From Sporomusa acidovorans (GTDB lineage Bacteria > Bacillota > Negativicutes > Sporomusales > Sporomusaceae), in NCBI RefSeq assembly GCF_002257695.2, contig NZ_CP155571.1: a DNA stretch of 64,000 nt, one strand, 5' to 3'. Both the position numbers and the translations under genes were made by a program. Positions 18,637 to 26,616 of the stretch are shown here, one piece after another (position 1 is the first letter of the stretch; each line of letters begins with the position of its first letter). The notes under the pieces were generated by a model that worked only from the letters and a program-made list of their open reading frames with translations, had not been told where the DNA came from and did no database searches.

Positions 18637-19803
18637 ATGTTGTCTAAACTTGAGCAGATTACAGAAGCCTGCGCCAAGCTTGACAAGCGGGGCATTGGCC
18701 TACAAGAAAAGCGGTGCCTGCGCAAGCGGCATCTACATAGTTCCTGCCGACGCTGTGCTGCGGTATGTCCCCATGGGGCTATTACCTGCGCGGAAGGCGT
18801 TGTCCTGCTGGCTGAAAAATGTACCGGCTGCGGTGCCTGCACTGCGGTGTGCCCCAGCGGTGCACTTGACGTTAAACTTCCTTCTAACAAAGAACTTCGT
18901 TCTCTTGTCGCACTCCATGTGCAAAACTCGGGAGCAGTTGCTTTCGCTTGTGAGGCCTATTTTAAAGCACATCCCGCTGAGCGTCGGCGCGCCATTGCCG
19001 TGCAGTGTATCGCACGGTGTGACGAATCGATTCTTGTTGATGCGGTTCTTCAAGGAGCAACTCATGTATCCCTACTCAACGTCGCCTGTGCAGACTGCAT
19101 GCAGAACAAGCTTTGCGGCTTGGTTCAGACGATGGCTGACACGGCAAACCGGTTACTGGCATGCTGGAAGTATGCCAGCGTAATTGCACTTACCGAAAAG
19201 ATACCGGAGAAAATTAAGCCGCTGCCAGTCTCTGAAGGCGAGGCAACGGGGATGTCACGCCGCGCTTTTCTCACCGTTTTTAAGAGAAAAAGCGCAAGCC
19301 TTATTACCCAGGTGCTTCCGGAGGTTATCGCCGGTACTGCCGACAGGAGGACGGAAAGTAGTAAAATACCACAGAATCCTATGGCGGAGACGAAATATGT
19401 ACCGGATAAGTGGCGCTTGTTGGTTGACTCTCTAAAACAACTTCAGAACATGGCGGGGCCTACGGAATTCCCTAACAGTCTTTGGGGTGCTATCAGCATT
19501 GCTGGCAGCTGTAACGGCTGCGGAGCCTGTGCCGATGCCTGTCCGACTGCGGCCTTAGTTATCTGGAAACAGGATAGCCTTTGGAGCATTTCCGTAGATA
19601 CATCGCGGTGTACACAGTGCGGTTTATGTCAGGATATTTGCTGCTGCGATAGTATTAACATTACACCAACTGTCGCTCTTGACGCAATGCTTAGCCAGAC
19701 GCCGCAAGTACTCATCGAGAAAAGACAAGAAGAAGTCGATAAGTTGTTTGAGCCCTTAGAACAGCGTATGGCACGCTTATTAGGGTGTGTGGTTAAGAAT
19801 TGA
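18637..19803 (+). CDS. Large multi-cluster ferredoxin with an MvhD-like middle region
   Basis: This 388-residue protein starts behind GGAGGTG. An N-terminal pair of cysteine sets (CRRCAAVCP, CTGCGACTAVCP) is followed by a cysteine-containing region of about 100 residues (CEAY, CIARCDE, CADCMQNKLCG) like those of hydrogenase/heterodisulfide-reductase-linked proteins. A MSRRAFLTVFKRK stretch at about residue 207 looks like a Tat motif although it is internal. Two more clusters lie at the C-terminus (CNGCGACADACP, CTQCGLCQDICC). The layout suggests fusion of two ferredoxins. It probably acts as the cytoplasmic electron hub of the NapGH-like branch; its exact role is unknown. Confidence 0.75.
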   Translation: MLSKLEQITEACAKLDKRGIGLQEKRCLRKRHLHSSCRRCAAVCPHGAITCAEGVVLLAEKCTGCGACTAVCPSGALDVKLPSNKELRSLVALHVQNSGAVAFACEAYFKAHPAERRRAIAVQCIARCDESILVDAVLQGATHVSLLNVACADCMQNKLCGLVQTMADTANRLLACWKYASVIALTEKIPEKIKPLPVSEGEATGMSRRAFLTVFKRKSASLITQVLPEVIAGTADRRTESSKIPQNPMAETKYVPDKWRLLVDSLKQLQNMAGPTEFPNSLWGAISIAGSCNGCGACADACPTAALVIWKQDSLWSISVDTSRCTQCGLCQDICCCDSINITPTVALDAMLSQTPQVLIEKRQEEVDKLFEPLEQRMARLLGCVVKN

Positions 19804-19965
19804 AAAAAGAAGTACAGTGTATTCGGTAATTTATTAAACCTATTACGAGAGTCTGTTGATCCTAATGTGATAAAAAACTTCACGACCGCGGAAATGATGA
19901 ATTGACGTCGAGGTTAAAAGATAATAATCTATTCAGAAATTCAAAAAAAGTTAGGGGATAAATAT

Positions 19966-21285
19966 ATGAAAAAGTCTATGATTACTGCAGCGTTAATGAC
20001 AACTTTTATGCTCGGTGTTGCACCTACTGCTTTTGCTGGCCCTTTTGCTGAAGTTCCTGCTAATAACTGGGCATATAGTTCAGTTAGCCAATTGGCTAAA
20101 GCCGGTCTTATTGACAATTATACTGATCGCGGTAATAAGACGATAACTCGTTACGAAATGGCTATTCTTGTTGGTAAGGCTTTAGAGCATGCAGATAAAG
20201 CAGATGCAGCAAACAAAGCACTGCTTGACAAATTGTCCATGGAATACGCACAAGAACTTAAGACACTTGGCGTTCGTATGCCAATGAAAGAAGCTGAAAA
20301 AAATAAAGGTGATAAAATACAAATCAGCGGGAGTGAACGACTTCGGATTCGGTCTGTTCATGATAGTGCCACCCCTAAAAATGGATTTGCCGATAAAGCC
20401 ACATATGGTGACAATCGGTTTTTACTTAACATTAATATGAATGTCGAAAACAATATTTCAGCCTTTGCCCGATTCGGTGAACTCAGCTTTTTTGGAGCTA
20501 AAGCACATACTAACAATAAATTTAGTAATGGTGATGATGGTAACTCAACAGCCAATATTGACCACTTTGGACTTAAAGTGAAAGCTGGTGCCTGGGATCT
20601 ATCTCTTGGCCGGCAGGCTGTAAAGCTTGGGCAAGGATCAATTATTAATACTGGTTCTGACTTTGGTTTTAATCCATATTTCGAAGGACTGGTGGCTAGT
20701 ACTACATTTGATAATGTCACCGTCCATGCTATTGGTGGTCATACTAATCCTAATGCCAATACTAATATTCTAACCTCCAATGCCTATGAAGGGGCTAATT
20801 GGTTCGGTGCGGACGCTTCCTTTAAGATAGAGAAAAATATTACCTTAGGTATTGCGTTCGCTCATGAAAAATATCTTGATAACTACCTATCGGCAAATGA
20901 TTGTACTGCACTCAATGCCACTATCAATTTTGGCGGCGGTCCATTTACATTGATTGCTGAAACCGTTAAGTCAAGTGCTTCTAGCCTAAATAAAGCTTGG
21001 CAATTGACAGGAGTCTACCATAAGGATAAAGATACCTTCGTCCTGATGCATGTCAATACCCAAAAGAACGCTATTGATCAGTTTACTAATATCCAACAGG
21101 GTGGTTATCAAATTGCGTTTGGGGCTAGCTTGCATAATGAATCGGAATGGAACGCCAATATATTTAATTGGATGCATGACATAACATCAGCTGTACAATC
21201 AACAGTTATGATAGAAACTAATGCTGTTAAAGGAGTTTCTGGACATAACGTTGAAGGGGTCGCAGGGCTTTTATACAAATTCTAA
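19966..21285 (+). CDS. SLH-domain outer-membrane porin
   Basis: This 439-residue protein has a signal peptide ending at AFA, one SLH domain (FAEVPANNWAYSSVSQLA ... TRYEMAILVGKAL, residues 25-85), a short helical linker and a long beta-barrel-like region ending in LLYKF, with the aromatic C-terminus of outer-membrane barrels. Proteins of this architecture anchor and perforate the outer membrane of Negativicutes and are strong evidence for a diderm host. Its place after the Mo reductase operon may mean it admits the substrate, but it has its own spacer and may be a general porin. Confidence 0.88.
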   Translation: MKKSMITAALMTTFMLGVAPTAFAGPFAEVPANNWAYSSVSQLAKAGLIDNYTDRGNKTITRYEMAILVGKALEHADKADAANKALLDKLSMEYAQELKTLGVRMPMKEAEKNKGDKIQISGSERLRIRSVHDSATPKNGFADKATYGDNRFLLNINMNVENNISAFARFGELSFFGAKAHTNNKFSNGDDGNSTANIDHFGLKVKAGAWDLSLGRQAVKLGQGSIINTGSDFGFNPYFEGLVASTTFDNVTVHAIGGHTNPNANTNILTSNAYEGANWFGADASFKIEKNITLGIAFAHEKYLDNYLSANDCTALNATINFGGGPFTLIAETVKSSASSLNKAWQLTGVYHKDKDTFVLMHVNTQKNAIDQFTNIQQGGYQIAFGASLHNESEWNANIFNWMHDITSAVQSTVMIETNAVKGVSGHNVEGVAGLLYKF

Positions 21286-21805
21286 TTGGATTTAAAAAAT
21301 TTAGTATACACGAAACTCCAATTTCGTATATTAGTATTGTTTTTTCGACCAAAACACATGTTGAGTCAGTAGCGGTGACAGAGAGGAAATAGCCGATTTC
21401 AAAGAGAGTTGAAAAAATTATAAATGTGTTTACGTTCGCCTAGACGTGGTCTAGGCGATTTTTTATAAGGGGGCTCGAACCATCAATGTTTTTACATTTA
21501 ATGGGATACGACCCGCTCCTCTGGAAATACTCATTATAAAATGAAAGTTAAAAAATTTGTGTTAATGTGAAAATTATTATGAAGGAGTTTTTAGCTTGAT
21601 ATTTAACTATTTTAATATAGTTATACGTTAAAAAAGATAGTGGCTTTTATGGCAAAAAGCGGGTAGCAAGCCTCAAGGTATGGTATTTCTGACCGATGAC
21701 GTAATTCTGCCGCCGGCTAGCGAATAAATAGAAGAAAATTTTTCCGGTTATTGGGTGAAAGAATGCGGGAAAGTATCGATATAGATTTTGAACAGAGGTG
21801 AGGAT
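21286..21805. other. Spacer between the porin and MFS genes
   Basis: This 520-bp stretch contains repeat copy A with its hairpin (21424-21482). The rest, including the AT-rich region 21540-21720, has no recognisable gene. No coding remnant of the missing first membrane helix of the downstream MFS protein could be found here. Confidence 0.5.
21424..21482. repeat. 59-bp repeat copy A with perfect 10-bp hairpin and T-run
   Basis: TCGCCTAGAC-GTG-GTCTAGGCGA followed by TTTTTT (21436-21464) forms a strong rho-independent terminator for the porin gene. The flanks (TGTGTTTACGT before, GGGGGCTCGAACC after) recur at 23104-23162, so the whole block is a repeat rather than a simple terminator. The trailing GGGG-TCGAACC resembles a tRNA T-arm, but no tRNA can be folded. 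Confidence 0.8.
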
Positions 21806-23029
21806 GTGGAAACGTCTTGGACTTCAGAAGAGTTAACTCTGATATTGAAGAATGGGCATTTACGGAAGTTCCCCAAGAACCAGAGTGCTTTTGGGATTAT
21901 TGCCGGGATTTTCTTTATATCTTATTTCTTTTGCGAAGTACCCAGTAATGTGCTCATGCATAAAGTGGGTGCCCGTGTCTGGATTACCCGGATACTGATC
22001 ACCTGGGGCATCGTAACGATCGGTACTGCTTTTTCCGATACAGCAACTCATTTAGCGATTTGGCGATTTTTACTCGGTGTGGCGGAAGCAGGTTTTTATC
22101 CTTGTATGATTTTGTATTTGACATTATGGTTTCCGGCTAAACATTTGGGACGGACAATATCGCTATTTATGTGCGGCATGGCGATTTCTAACATCCTGAC
22201 CGGACCACTTTCCACCTGGATCATGGATAATATTGCCTGGTATGGCATGTCAGGCTGGCGCTGGATGTTTATTATTGAGGGTATACCCGCAGTGGTTTTG
22301 GGAATAACTACTTTCTTCGTATTAACTGACAGACCTGAGCAAGCTAAATTTTTAACTCAGGAAGAAAAAGATTGGCTGATAGCAGAACTGCAACAGGAGC
22401 ATCAAGCAAAAAGCAAGAAGCTGCAAGTTTCAAAATGGGCTGTGTTTTCTCAGCCGCGCGTCTGGTACATGTGCGTACCTTATCTTTGCTATATTATGGC
22501 ATTATACGGTCTAGGAATGTGGATGCCGCAAATTCTCCGCGCTTTATCGCAGACCCTTACCAATTTCCAAATTGGTCCTATTTCGACTTTGCCGTATATC
22601 GTTGGCGTAATTGCTATGGTGCTTGTTGCCAGGCATTCGGATAAAACGGAAGAACGGCGCTATCACGTAGGTATTCCTATCCTTTTCAGTTTTTTCAGCT
22701 TGATCGCGTTGACGATGACGAAAGATCTATGGCTGTCAATGTTGTTTATTTGCATTAGCACGGCGGGCATATATAGTTTCGTAGGCACGTACTGGACGCT
22801 GCCCAGCTCGTTTTTAAGCGAGGGAACGGCGGCAGTAGGTATCGGTATTATTAATTCCGTCGGCAATCTCGGTGGCTTTTTCGGGCCTTATGCTGTAGGG
22901 TTTCTGAAAGATATGACCGGATCAACATCGGCCGGAATGTATGTGCTGGCAGGTTTTGCATTATTTGCAACCATATCAGTTTTAGCTATTCCGGCAAAAG
23001 AGGTTGCGATTAGAACGCAAAACAGTTAA
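21806..23029 (+). CDS. MFS transporter, anion:cation symporter (ACS)-like, N-terminally short
   Basis: About 407 residues from a GTG at 21806 placed behind AGAGGTG. The body matches ACS-family carriers: AFGIIAGIFFISYFFCEVPSN, VGARVWITRILITWG, RFLLGVAEAGFYPCMILYL and GWRWMFIIEGIPAV. The family normally begins with a first helix containing a YLDRVN-like motif. Here that helix is replaced by about 30 polar residues (TSEELTLILKNGHLRKFPKN). The protein may therefore be non-functional or the product of a 5' deletion. ACS members carry organic anions; the substrate is unknown. Confidence 0.75.
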   Translation: METSWTSEELTLILKNGHLRKFPKNQSAFGIIAGIFFISYFFCEVPSNVLMHKVGARVWITRILITWGIVTIGTAFSDTATHLAIWRFLLGVAEAGFYPCMILYLTLWFPAKHLGRTISLFMCGMAISNILTGPLSTWIMDNIAWYGMSGWRWMFIIEGIPAVVLGITTFFVLTDRPEQAKFLTQEEKDWLIAELQQEHQAKSKKLQVSKWAVFSQPRVWYMCVPYLCYIMALYGLGMWMPQILRALSQTLTNFQIGPISTLPYIVGVIAMVLVARHSDKTEERRYHVGIPILFSFFSLIALTMTKDLWLSMLFICISTAGIYSFVGTYWTLPSSFLSEGTAAVGIGIINSVGNLGGFFGPYAVGFLKDMTGSTSAGMYVLAGFALFATISVLAIPAKEVAIRTQNS

Positions 23030-23103
23030 AGGTTTGATATCTAAAAATGCTGTGAAAATAGCTTAATTTCGTAGGAACTGTGGGTTTGAGAAAAATATTT
23101 ATG

Positions 23104-23162
23104 TGTGTGTTATGTTCGCCTAGACGTGGTCTAGGCGATTTTTCGTACGGGGGGTTCGAACC
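23104..23162. repeat. 59-bp repeat copy B with perfect 10-bp hairpin and T-run
   Basis: The hairpin TCGCCTAGAC-GTG-GTCTAGGCGA (23116-23138) followed by TTTTT is identical to copy A, exactly 1680 bp downstream. It is followed by GGGGGGTTCGAACCTCCCC. It ends the MFS transcription unit. The two copies in direct orientation bracket the MFS gene. Confidence 0.8.
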
Positions 23163-23280
23163 TCCCCTTTACACGAAACTTGTACGGCGAAATTGGTATA
23201 AACTCAAATTAATTATGAATTTATGTAATCTGTAAAGTACGACGTTTTTATAAGAAGGCTTCCAAATACCATGCCTTTAT

Positions 23281-23370
23281 ATTAAAGTACAAAAATAATG
23301 GCGATTTATAGTGGATTTTCTGTATGATGGTACATTGTTCGACTATTTTACATTGTGTTACTATTAAAAA
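23281..23370 (+). promoter_or_regulatory. Shared regulatory block, copy 1 (porin-like gene)
   Basis: ATTAAAGTACAAAA at 23281 is followed 46 bp later (start to start) by ATGGTACATTGTT-N8-TTTACATTGTG. The same two elements with the same 46-bp offset occur upstream of the flavin reductase at 26479. The TACATTGT half-sites suggest a dimeric regulator. The PucR-type protein encoded between the two targets is the obvious candidate. Confidence 0.7.
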
Positions 23371-23486
23371 TTGTTAAAGGCTTTATTCAAATATTCTGGC
23401 AATATAAATATGAAAAGGAGGTTTACAAACGAACTAAACTTCATCTATATTGGCAAGCATTACGTATTACGTGAGGGGGAGAATTT

Positions 23487-24494
23487 ATGAAAAAAAAGTT
23501 GTTAATATGTGTAGGGGCTATGTTTTTAGTAAGTATTGTCAATCAAGTTTTTGCCGCCGACAACGAAATCAAAGTTGAAGGTGTTTGGGGCAACAGGTAT
23601 ATTCACACCAAGGACAAGAGCCTTGAGGATGGCGGTACTATGGTAAATTTGACTATTACCAAAAAATTAAGCGATAAATATAAGATTGTTACCGAAAGCG
23701 AAGTTCATCGGCCGCTTAAAGATAGTTTACCCTTTGCCACTTCTCGAGACGGCAAGATGCATAGTTGGGCATGGCCTTTTTTGCAAGCTAATATTGAAGG
23801 CAATTTTGACGGAACTATAGTAAAACTCGGCCGTTTTACATATACGCCTGCCTATAAATTAGTACATGACAACAAACAGCAGGTTAGCGGTGGTTTGGTG
23901 TCTTTCGGAAAAATAGTTAGAACAACAATTGTGGTAGGGAAAAATGATCCTTTTTGGCCGGGGACAAGCAGTAATTCGACAATGCCTGGCGCTGACGGAC
24001 TTATGCAGAGAAGCGCGTATCAGTCTATTGATGTCGTAATTCCTGCTTCTGAGATTACTAACATTAGAGCAGCATATCAAAAAGGCACTGTTCCTCTGCC
24101 TAAAGAGGCTCTGCCAACTGTTAATCCGCGAATTAACTTTAAAGAATTTGGTTTTGATACCAAAGTAGTAAAGAATCTGGGTTTGGAAGCTGCCCTCATA
24201 AGATCGAGCGCAGCTGCGGACGGACACGGTTCGTACGCCAAATTAATCTATAAGGGGGCCAATCCAGGGATAGCGCAATCGTTTGATATATATACAACTT
24301 ATCACAAGTTAGAAGCTAATTCGATTATTGGAAATGATATCCCGATGTTGGCAGATTATAAAGGTGTTCGTGTCGGTACGCACTATGTTATTTGGAAGGG
24401 TTCGCTGCTCGAAGTATTTTACGACAAGCAAAAAACTGTGAAGACAAATGCTAAAGCAGATATGTTTATGGCAAAATTAGATTTCTTCTTTTAA
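23487..24494 (+). CDS. Outer-membrane beta-barrel (porin-like) protein without SLH domain
   Basis: This 335-residue protein has a signal peptide (MKKKLLICVGAMFLVSIVNQ, cut near FAA), alternating polar/hydrophobic strands throughout, and a terminal KLDFFF. The final Phe is the usual outer-membrane barrel targeting feature. No named family is recognised with certainty; alginate-export/porin-like proteins are the nearest impression. It shares a regulatory block with the flavin reductase at 26617, so it may admit that enzyme's substrate or another component of the same respiration. Confidence 0.65.
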   Translation: MKKKLLICVGAMFLVSIVNQVFAADNEIKVEGVWGNRYIHTKDKSLEDGGTMVNLTITKKLSDKYKIVTESEVHRPLKDSLPFATSRDGKMHSWAWPFLQANIEGNFDGTIVKLGRFTYTPAYKLVHDNKQQVSGGLVSFGKIVRTTIVVGKNDPFWPGTSSNSTMPGADGLMQRSAYQSIDVVIPASEITNIRAAYQKGTVPLPKEALPTVNPRINFKEFGFDTKVVKNLGLEAALIRSSAAADGHGSYAKLIYKGANPGIAQSFDIYTTYHKLEANSIIGNDIPMLADYKGVRVGTHYVIWKGSLLEVFYDKQKTVKTNAKADMFMAKLDFFF

Positions 24495-24533
24495 AGGCTA
24501 ACAAGTAAACCACAAACTTTTTAATATAATTAT

Positions 24534-24565
24534 AAAATTCCCCTTTATCAAGGGGAATTTTACTT
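24534..24565 (+). terminator. Terminator after the porin-like gene
   Basis: AAAATTCCCC and GGGGAATTTT form a 10-bp stem around a short loop, followed by a T-rich ACTTT. The symmetric A/T flanks allow function on either strand. Confidence 0.75.
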
Positions 24566-24680
24566 TGGATTCTTAGCCTAAAAGTGAAATAGTACCTACT
24601 TATTTATTTAATTATATGTGATAATTAGCACACGTAATTAAATATGAATTGCCAATTTACTTTTTTGCGAGGTGACAGGT

Positions 24681-26267
24681 ATGCCAGCTAATATCCGCAG
24701 GATTGCATGCGAACTTAATAATTTTAGACCGCAATTATTTATTAACAGTAGGAAAAATGAAGATGTAGCGGCCGCCATTTCAGTAAGTAAATTGCCGTCA
24801 AAATACAGAAATGATGTATTGTATATTATAAAAGCTTCTATGCTTACAAGCCTGCCGAGCAGTATGCCTATTAATATTTTGTGTATATGTGATGTCGAGG
24901 TTTCAGATAAGTTGTTCTCCGATTCTATACACAACTTTATTTTATTTTCACATCCACTTGACGTTAAGATTATTCGCGAAGAGGTTCAAAATATTATTCG
25001 TACGTGCAGCGGTGAGGGATATATTCCGCAAAAGCTTTTAGATGCAGTATCCTCTGGTGGTCTTCAAAATATTGCGGATACAGCGTATTTGTTATTGGGA
25101 AATCCGATTATAATTTATGATTTAAGTTTCAAAATTTTGGCATTTTCACAAAATGTGTATCCTGAATGCAAACTTTTTAAGAAAGCCGCGAAAGATAAGC
25201 AAATGATAGAGCAGACCATGATTGCTTTTTTTCAGGAAAATGCTTTGAAGACAATGAGGGAGCAGGGATCATCGTATTTTTTTGAATGTTGTGACCGGCC
25301 TGTATTACCGGAAAAAACAATCATTATCAATTCCCCAGTGTTTATAAAGGGACTGCTTGTTGGCTATGCAGTAGCAATGAAAGGTTATGTCAATTGGGAT
25401 AAAGGCGATCTTGGGCTGATGGATGAAATATGTAAAACCATATCAATTGAAATGCGAAATGATAGATTTTATAGAAATAGTAAAGGTGTTCTAAAAGAGC
25501 ATTTTCTCATGGATACGCTTGAGGCTGAAACAGAACAAAAAGAGTTGGTGAAAGCTCGGGTTAATGCCCTTGATATGAAAATGCATAAAAATATGTTTAT
25601 AGTTGTCATTCGCCTAACAGAACAAATGGAGGATAATTCACAGCTAAGGCTAATACTGAGGGAAATAGAAAATATTTTTGAAGATAGTATTTCAATTATA
25701 TACAAAGAGAATATCGTTTCATTAATCCATTTTCATCAGGATAAACAAGTATTAATGGAGATCATACAGGAAAAATTCCATATTTGCAATAGTTCTGAGG
25801 ATTTGGTAACCGGAGTTAGTATGTGTTTCCATGATATTTGTCAGATTAAAAAGCACTATTTTCAGGCGTTGGATGCATTGGATATAGGTTTAACTTTACA
25901 AAAACCGGGGAGAATTTATTTCTTCCAGCAACTTTCTATTTATCGATTATTTAAATTAAGCGGTAAGACTACTGAAATTAGGGATTATTTACATCCTGCC
26001 GTTTTCTGCTTGATAAATTACGATAATGAAAATCATTCCGAGCTTATGAAAACCCTGTATTATTATATTATCAATCTTAAGGCTTTGTTAAAAACTAAAG
26101 ATATTCTTCGTATTCATAGAAATACACTGATATATCGGATTAACAAAATACAAGAACTAGCGAATATCGATCTGGAAGACGGTGAAACAGTTTTCCAATT
26201 GTATATTACTTTTAAAGGTCTTGAGTATATAGCGTGTCAGGAAAATAGGGAAGTGGATTTTTGGTAA
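24681..26267 (+). CDS. PucR/CdaR-family transcriptional regulator
   Basis: A protein of about 528 residues. ATG 24681 follows GAGGTG with a six-base gap and is preferred to the GTG at 24672. The C-terminal helix-turn-helix of the PucR family is clear (LLKTKDILRIHRNTLIYRINKI, residues about 470-500), and the middle region (GVSMCFHDICQIKKHYFQALDALDIG) matches the CdaR/PucR GGDEF-like domain. The N-terminal part is probably the ligand-sensing region. It lies between two targets that share a regulatory block. Family members respond to organic substrates or metabolites, so substrate-dependent control of the flavin reductase is expected. Confidence 0.85.
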   Translation: MPANIRRIACELNNFRPQLFINSRKNEDVAAAISVSKLPSKYRNDVLYIIKASMLTSLPSSMPINILCICDVEVSDKLFSDSIHNFILFSHPLDVKIIREEVQNIIRTCSGEGYIPQKLLDAVSSGGLQNIADTAYLLLGNPIIIYDLSFKILAFSQNVYPECKLFKKAAKDKQMIEQTMIAFFQENALKTMREQGSSYFFECCDRPVLPEKTIIINSPVFIKGLLVGYAVAMKGYVNWDKGDLGLMDEICKTISIEMRNDRFYRNSKGVLKEHFLMDTLEAETEQKELVKARVNALDMKMHKNMFIVVIRLTEQMEDNSQLRLILREIENIFEDSISIIYKENIVSLIHFHQDKQVLMEIIQEKFHICNSSEDLVTGVSMCFHDICQIKKHYFQALDALDIGLTLQKPGRIYFFQQLSIYRLFKLSGKTTEIRDYLHPAVFCLINYDNENHSELMKTLYYYIINLKALLKTKDILRIHRNTLIYRINKIQELANIDLEDGETVFQLYITFKGLEYIACQENREVDFW

Positions 26268-26300
26268 ATCATAAATACGACTATTAGCGCTATGTTTTTG

Positions 26301-26343
26301 GCAAAGGTACCTCCTGCAGTGAAAATGCAGGAGGTACCTTTGC
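26301..26343. terminator. 18-bp perfect hairpin after the PucR-type gene
   Basis: GCAAAGGTACCTCCTGCA pairs perfectly with TGCAGGAGGTACCTTTGC around a 7-nt loop. No long T-run follows on either strand, so it could be a terminator-like transcript end or an element boundary next to the intron-like remnant. Confidence 0.6.
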
Positions 26344-26345
26344 AA

Positions 26346-26461
26346 TTTGCCCTGAATGGGCGATAACTCGGTGATGAAAGTTCACTACAGGCTTTTGGCA
26401 GTAGGAACTGTTAGCAAAGGGCAAGGTTGTCTATCGTGAGGGGGTCTGGAGGTAAGCGGGC
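26346..26461 (+). mobile_element. Group II intron 5' fragment (domain I remnant)
   Basis: The order GCCCTGAATGGGC hairpin, AACTCGGTGATGAAAG, CACTACAGGC, GTAGGAACTGTTAGC, AAAGGGCAAGG and ATCGTGAG follows the domain I sequence of common bacterial group II introns. No maturase or domain V is present, so it is a remnant. It differs from the fragment at 9021, so two distinct introns are represented. Confidence 0.55.
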
Positions 26462-26478
26462 AGTCCCTACCCATTAGT

Positions 26479-26570
26479 ATTAAAGTACAAAATCAGCAGT
26501 CAATTGCTACGAACATTTTGTATTATGGTACATTGTTTCAAAATTTTACAATGTGCTACCATTATTAAAT
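26479..26570 (+). promoter_or_regulatory. Shared regulatory block, copy 2 (flavin reductase operon)
   Basis: ATTAAAGTACAAAA at 26479 and ATGGTACATTGT at 26525 repeat the block at 23281 with the same 46-bp offset. Here the second element forms an inverted repeat, ATGGTA-CATTGT ... ACAATG-TGC-TACCAT, over 26525-26562. The reductase start is about 55 bp further on, so promoter and operator probably overlap. Confidence 0.7.
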
Positions 26571-26616
26571 AGATAGTAAGACAATTTTGCAAATGATGGA
26601 GATTTTATAAGGAGAG

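Larger units (their letters stand above)
23030..23486. other. Spacer upstream of the porin-like gene
   Basis: This 457-bp stretch contains repeat copy B (23104-23162) and the promoter/operator block shared with the flavin reductase gene (23281-23370). A ribosome site (AAAAGGAGG) at about 23413 is not followed by a convincing small gene. Confidence 0.5.
26268..26616. other. Spacer between the PucR-type regulator and the flavin reductase
   Basis: In order, it holds an 18-bp hairpin (26301-26343), a group II intron-like fragment (26346-26461), and regulatory block copy 2 (26479-26570). No gene is present. Confidence 0.6.

Noticed and set aside
23144..23162. tRNA gene suggested by GGGGTTCGAACCTCCCC
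   Set aside because: Only a T-arm-like hairpin is present; no acceptor stem, anticodon arm or D-arm can be folded around it.
23440..23475. Sigma-54 promoter upstream of the porin-like gene (TTGGCAAGCATTACG)
   Set aside because: The -12 GC is absent, and the gene has a different conserved promoter block.
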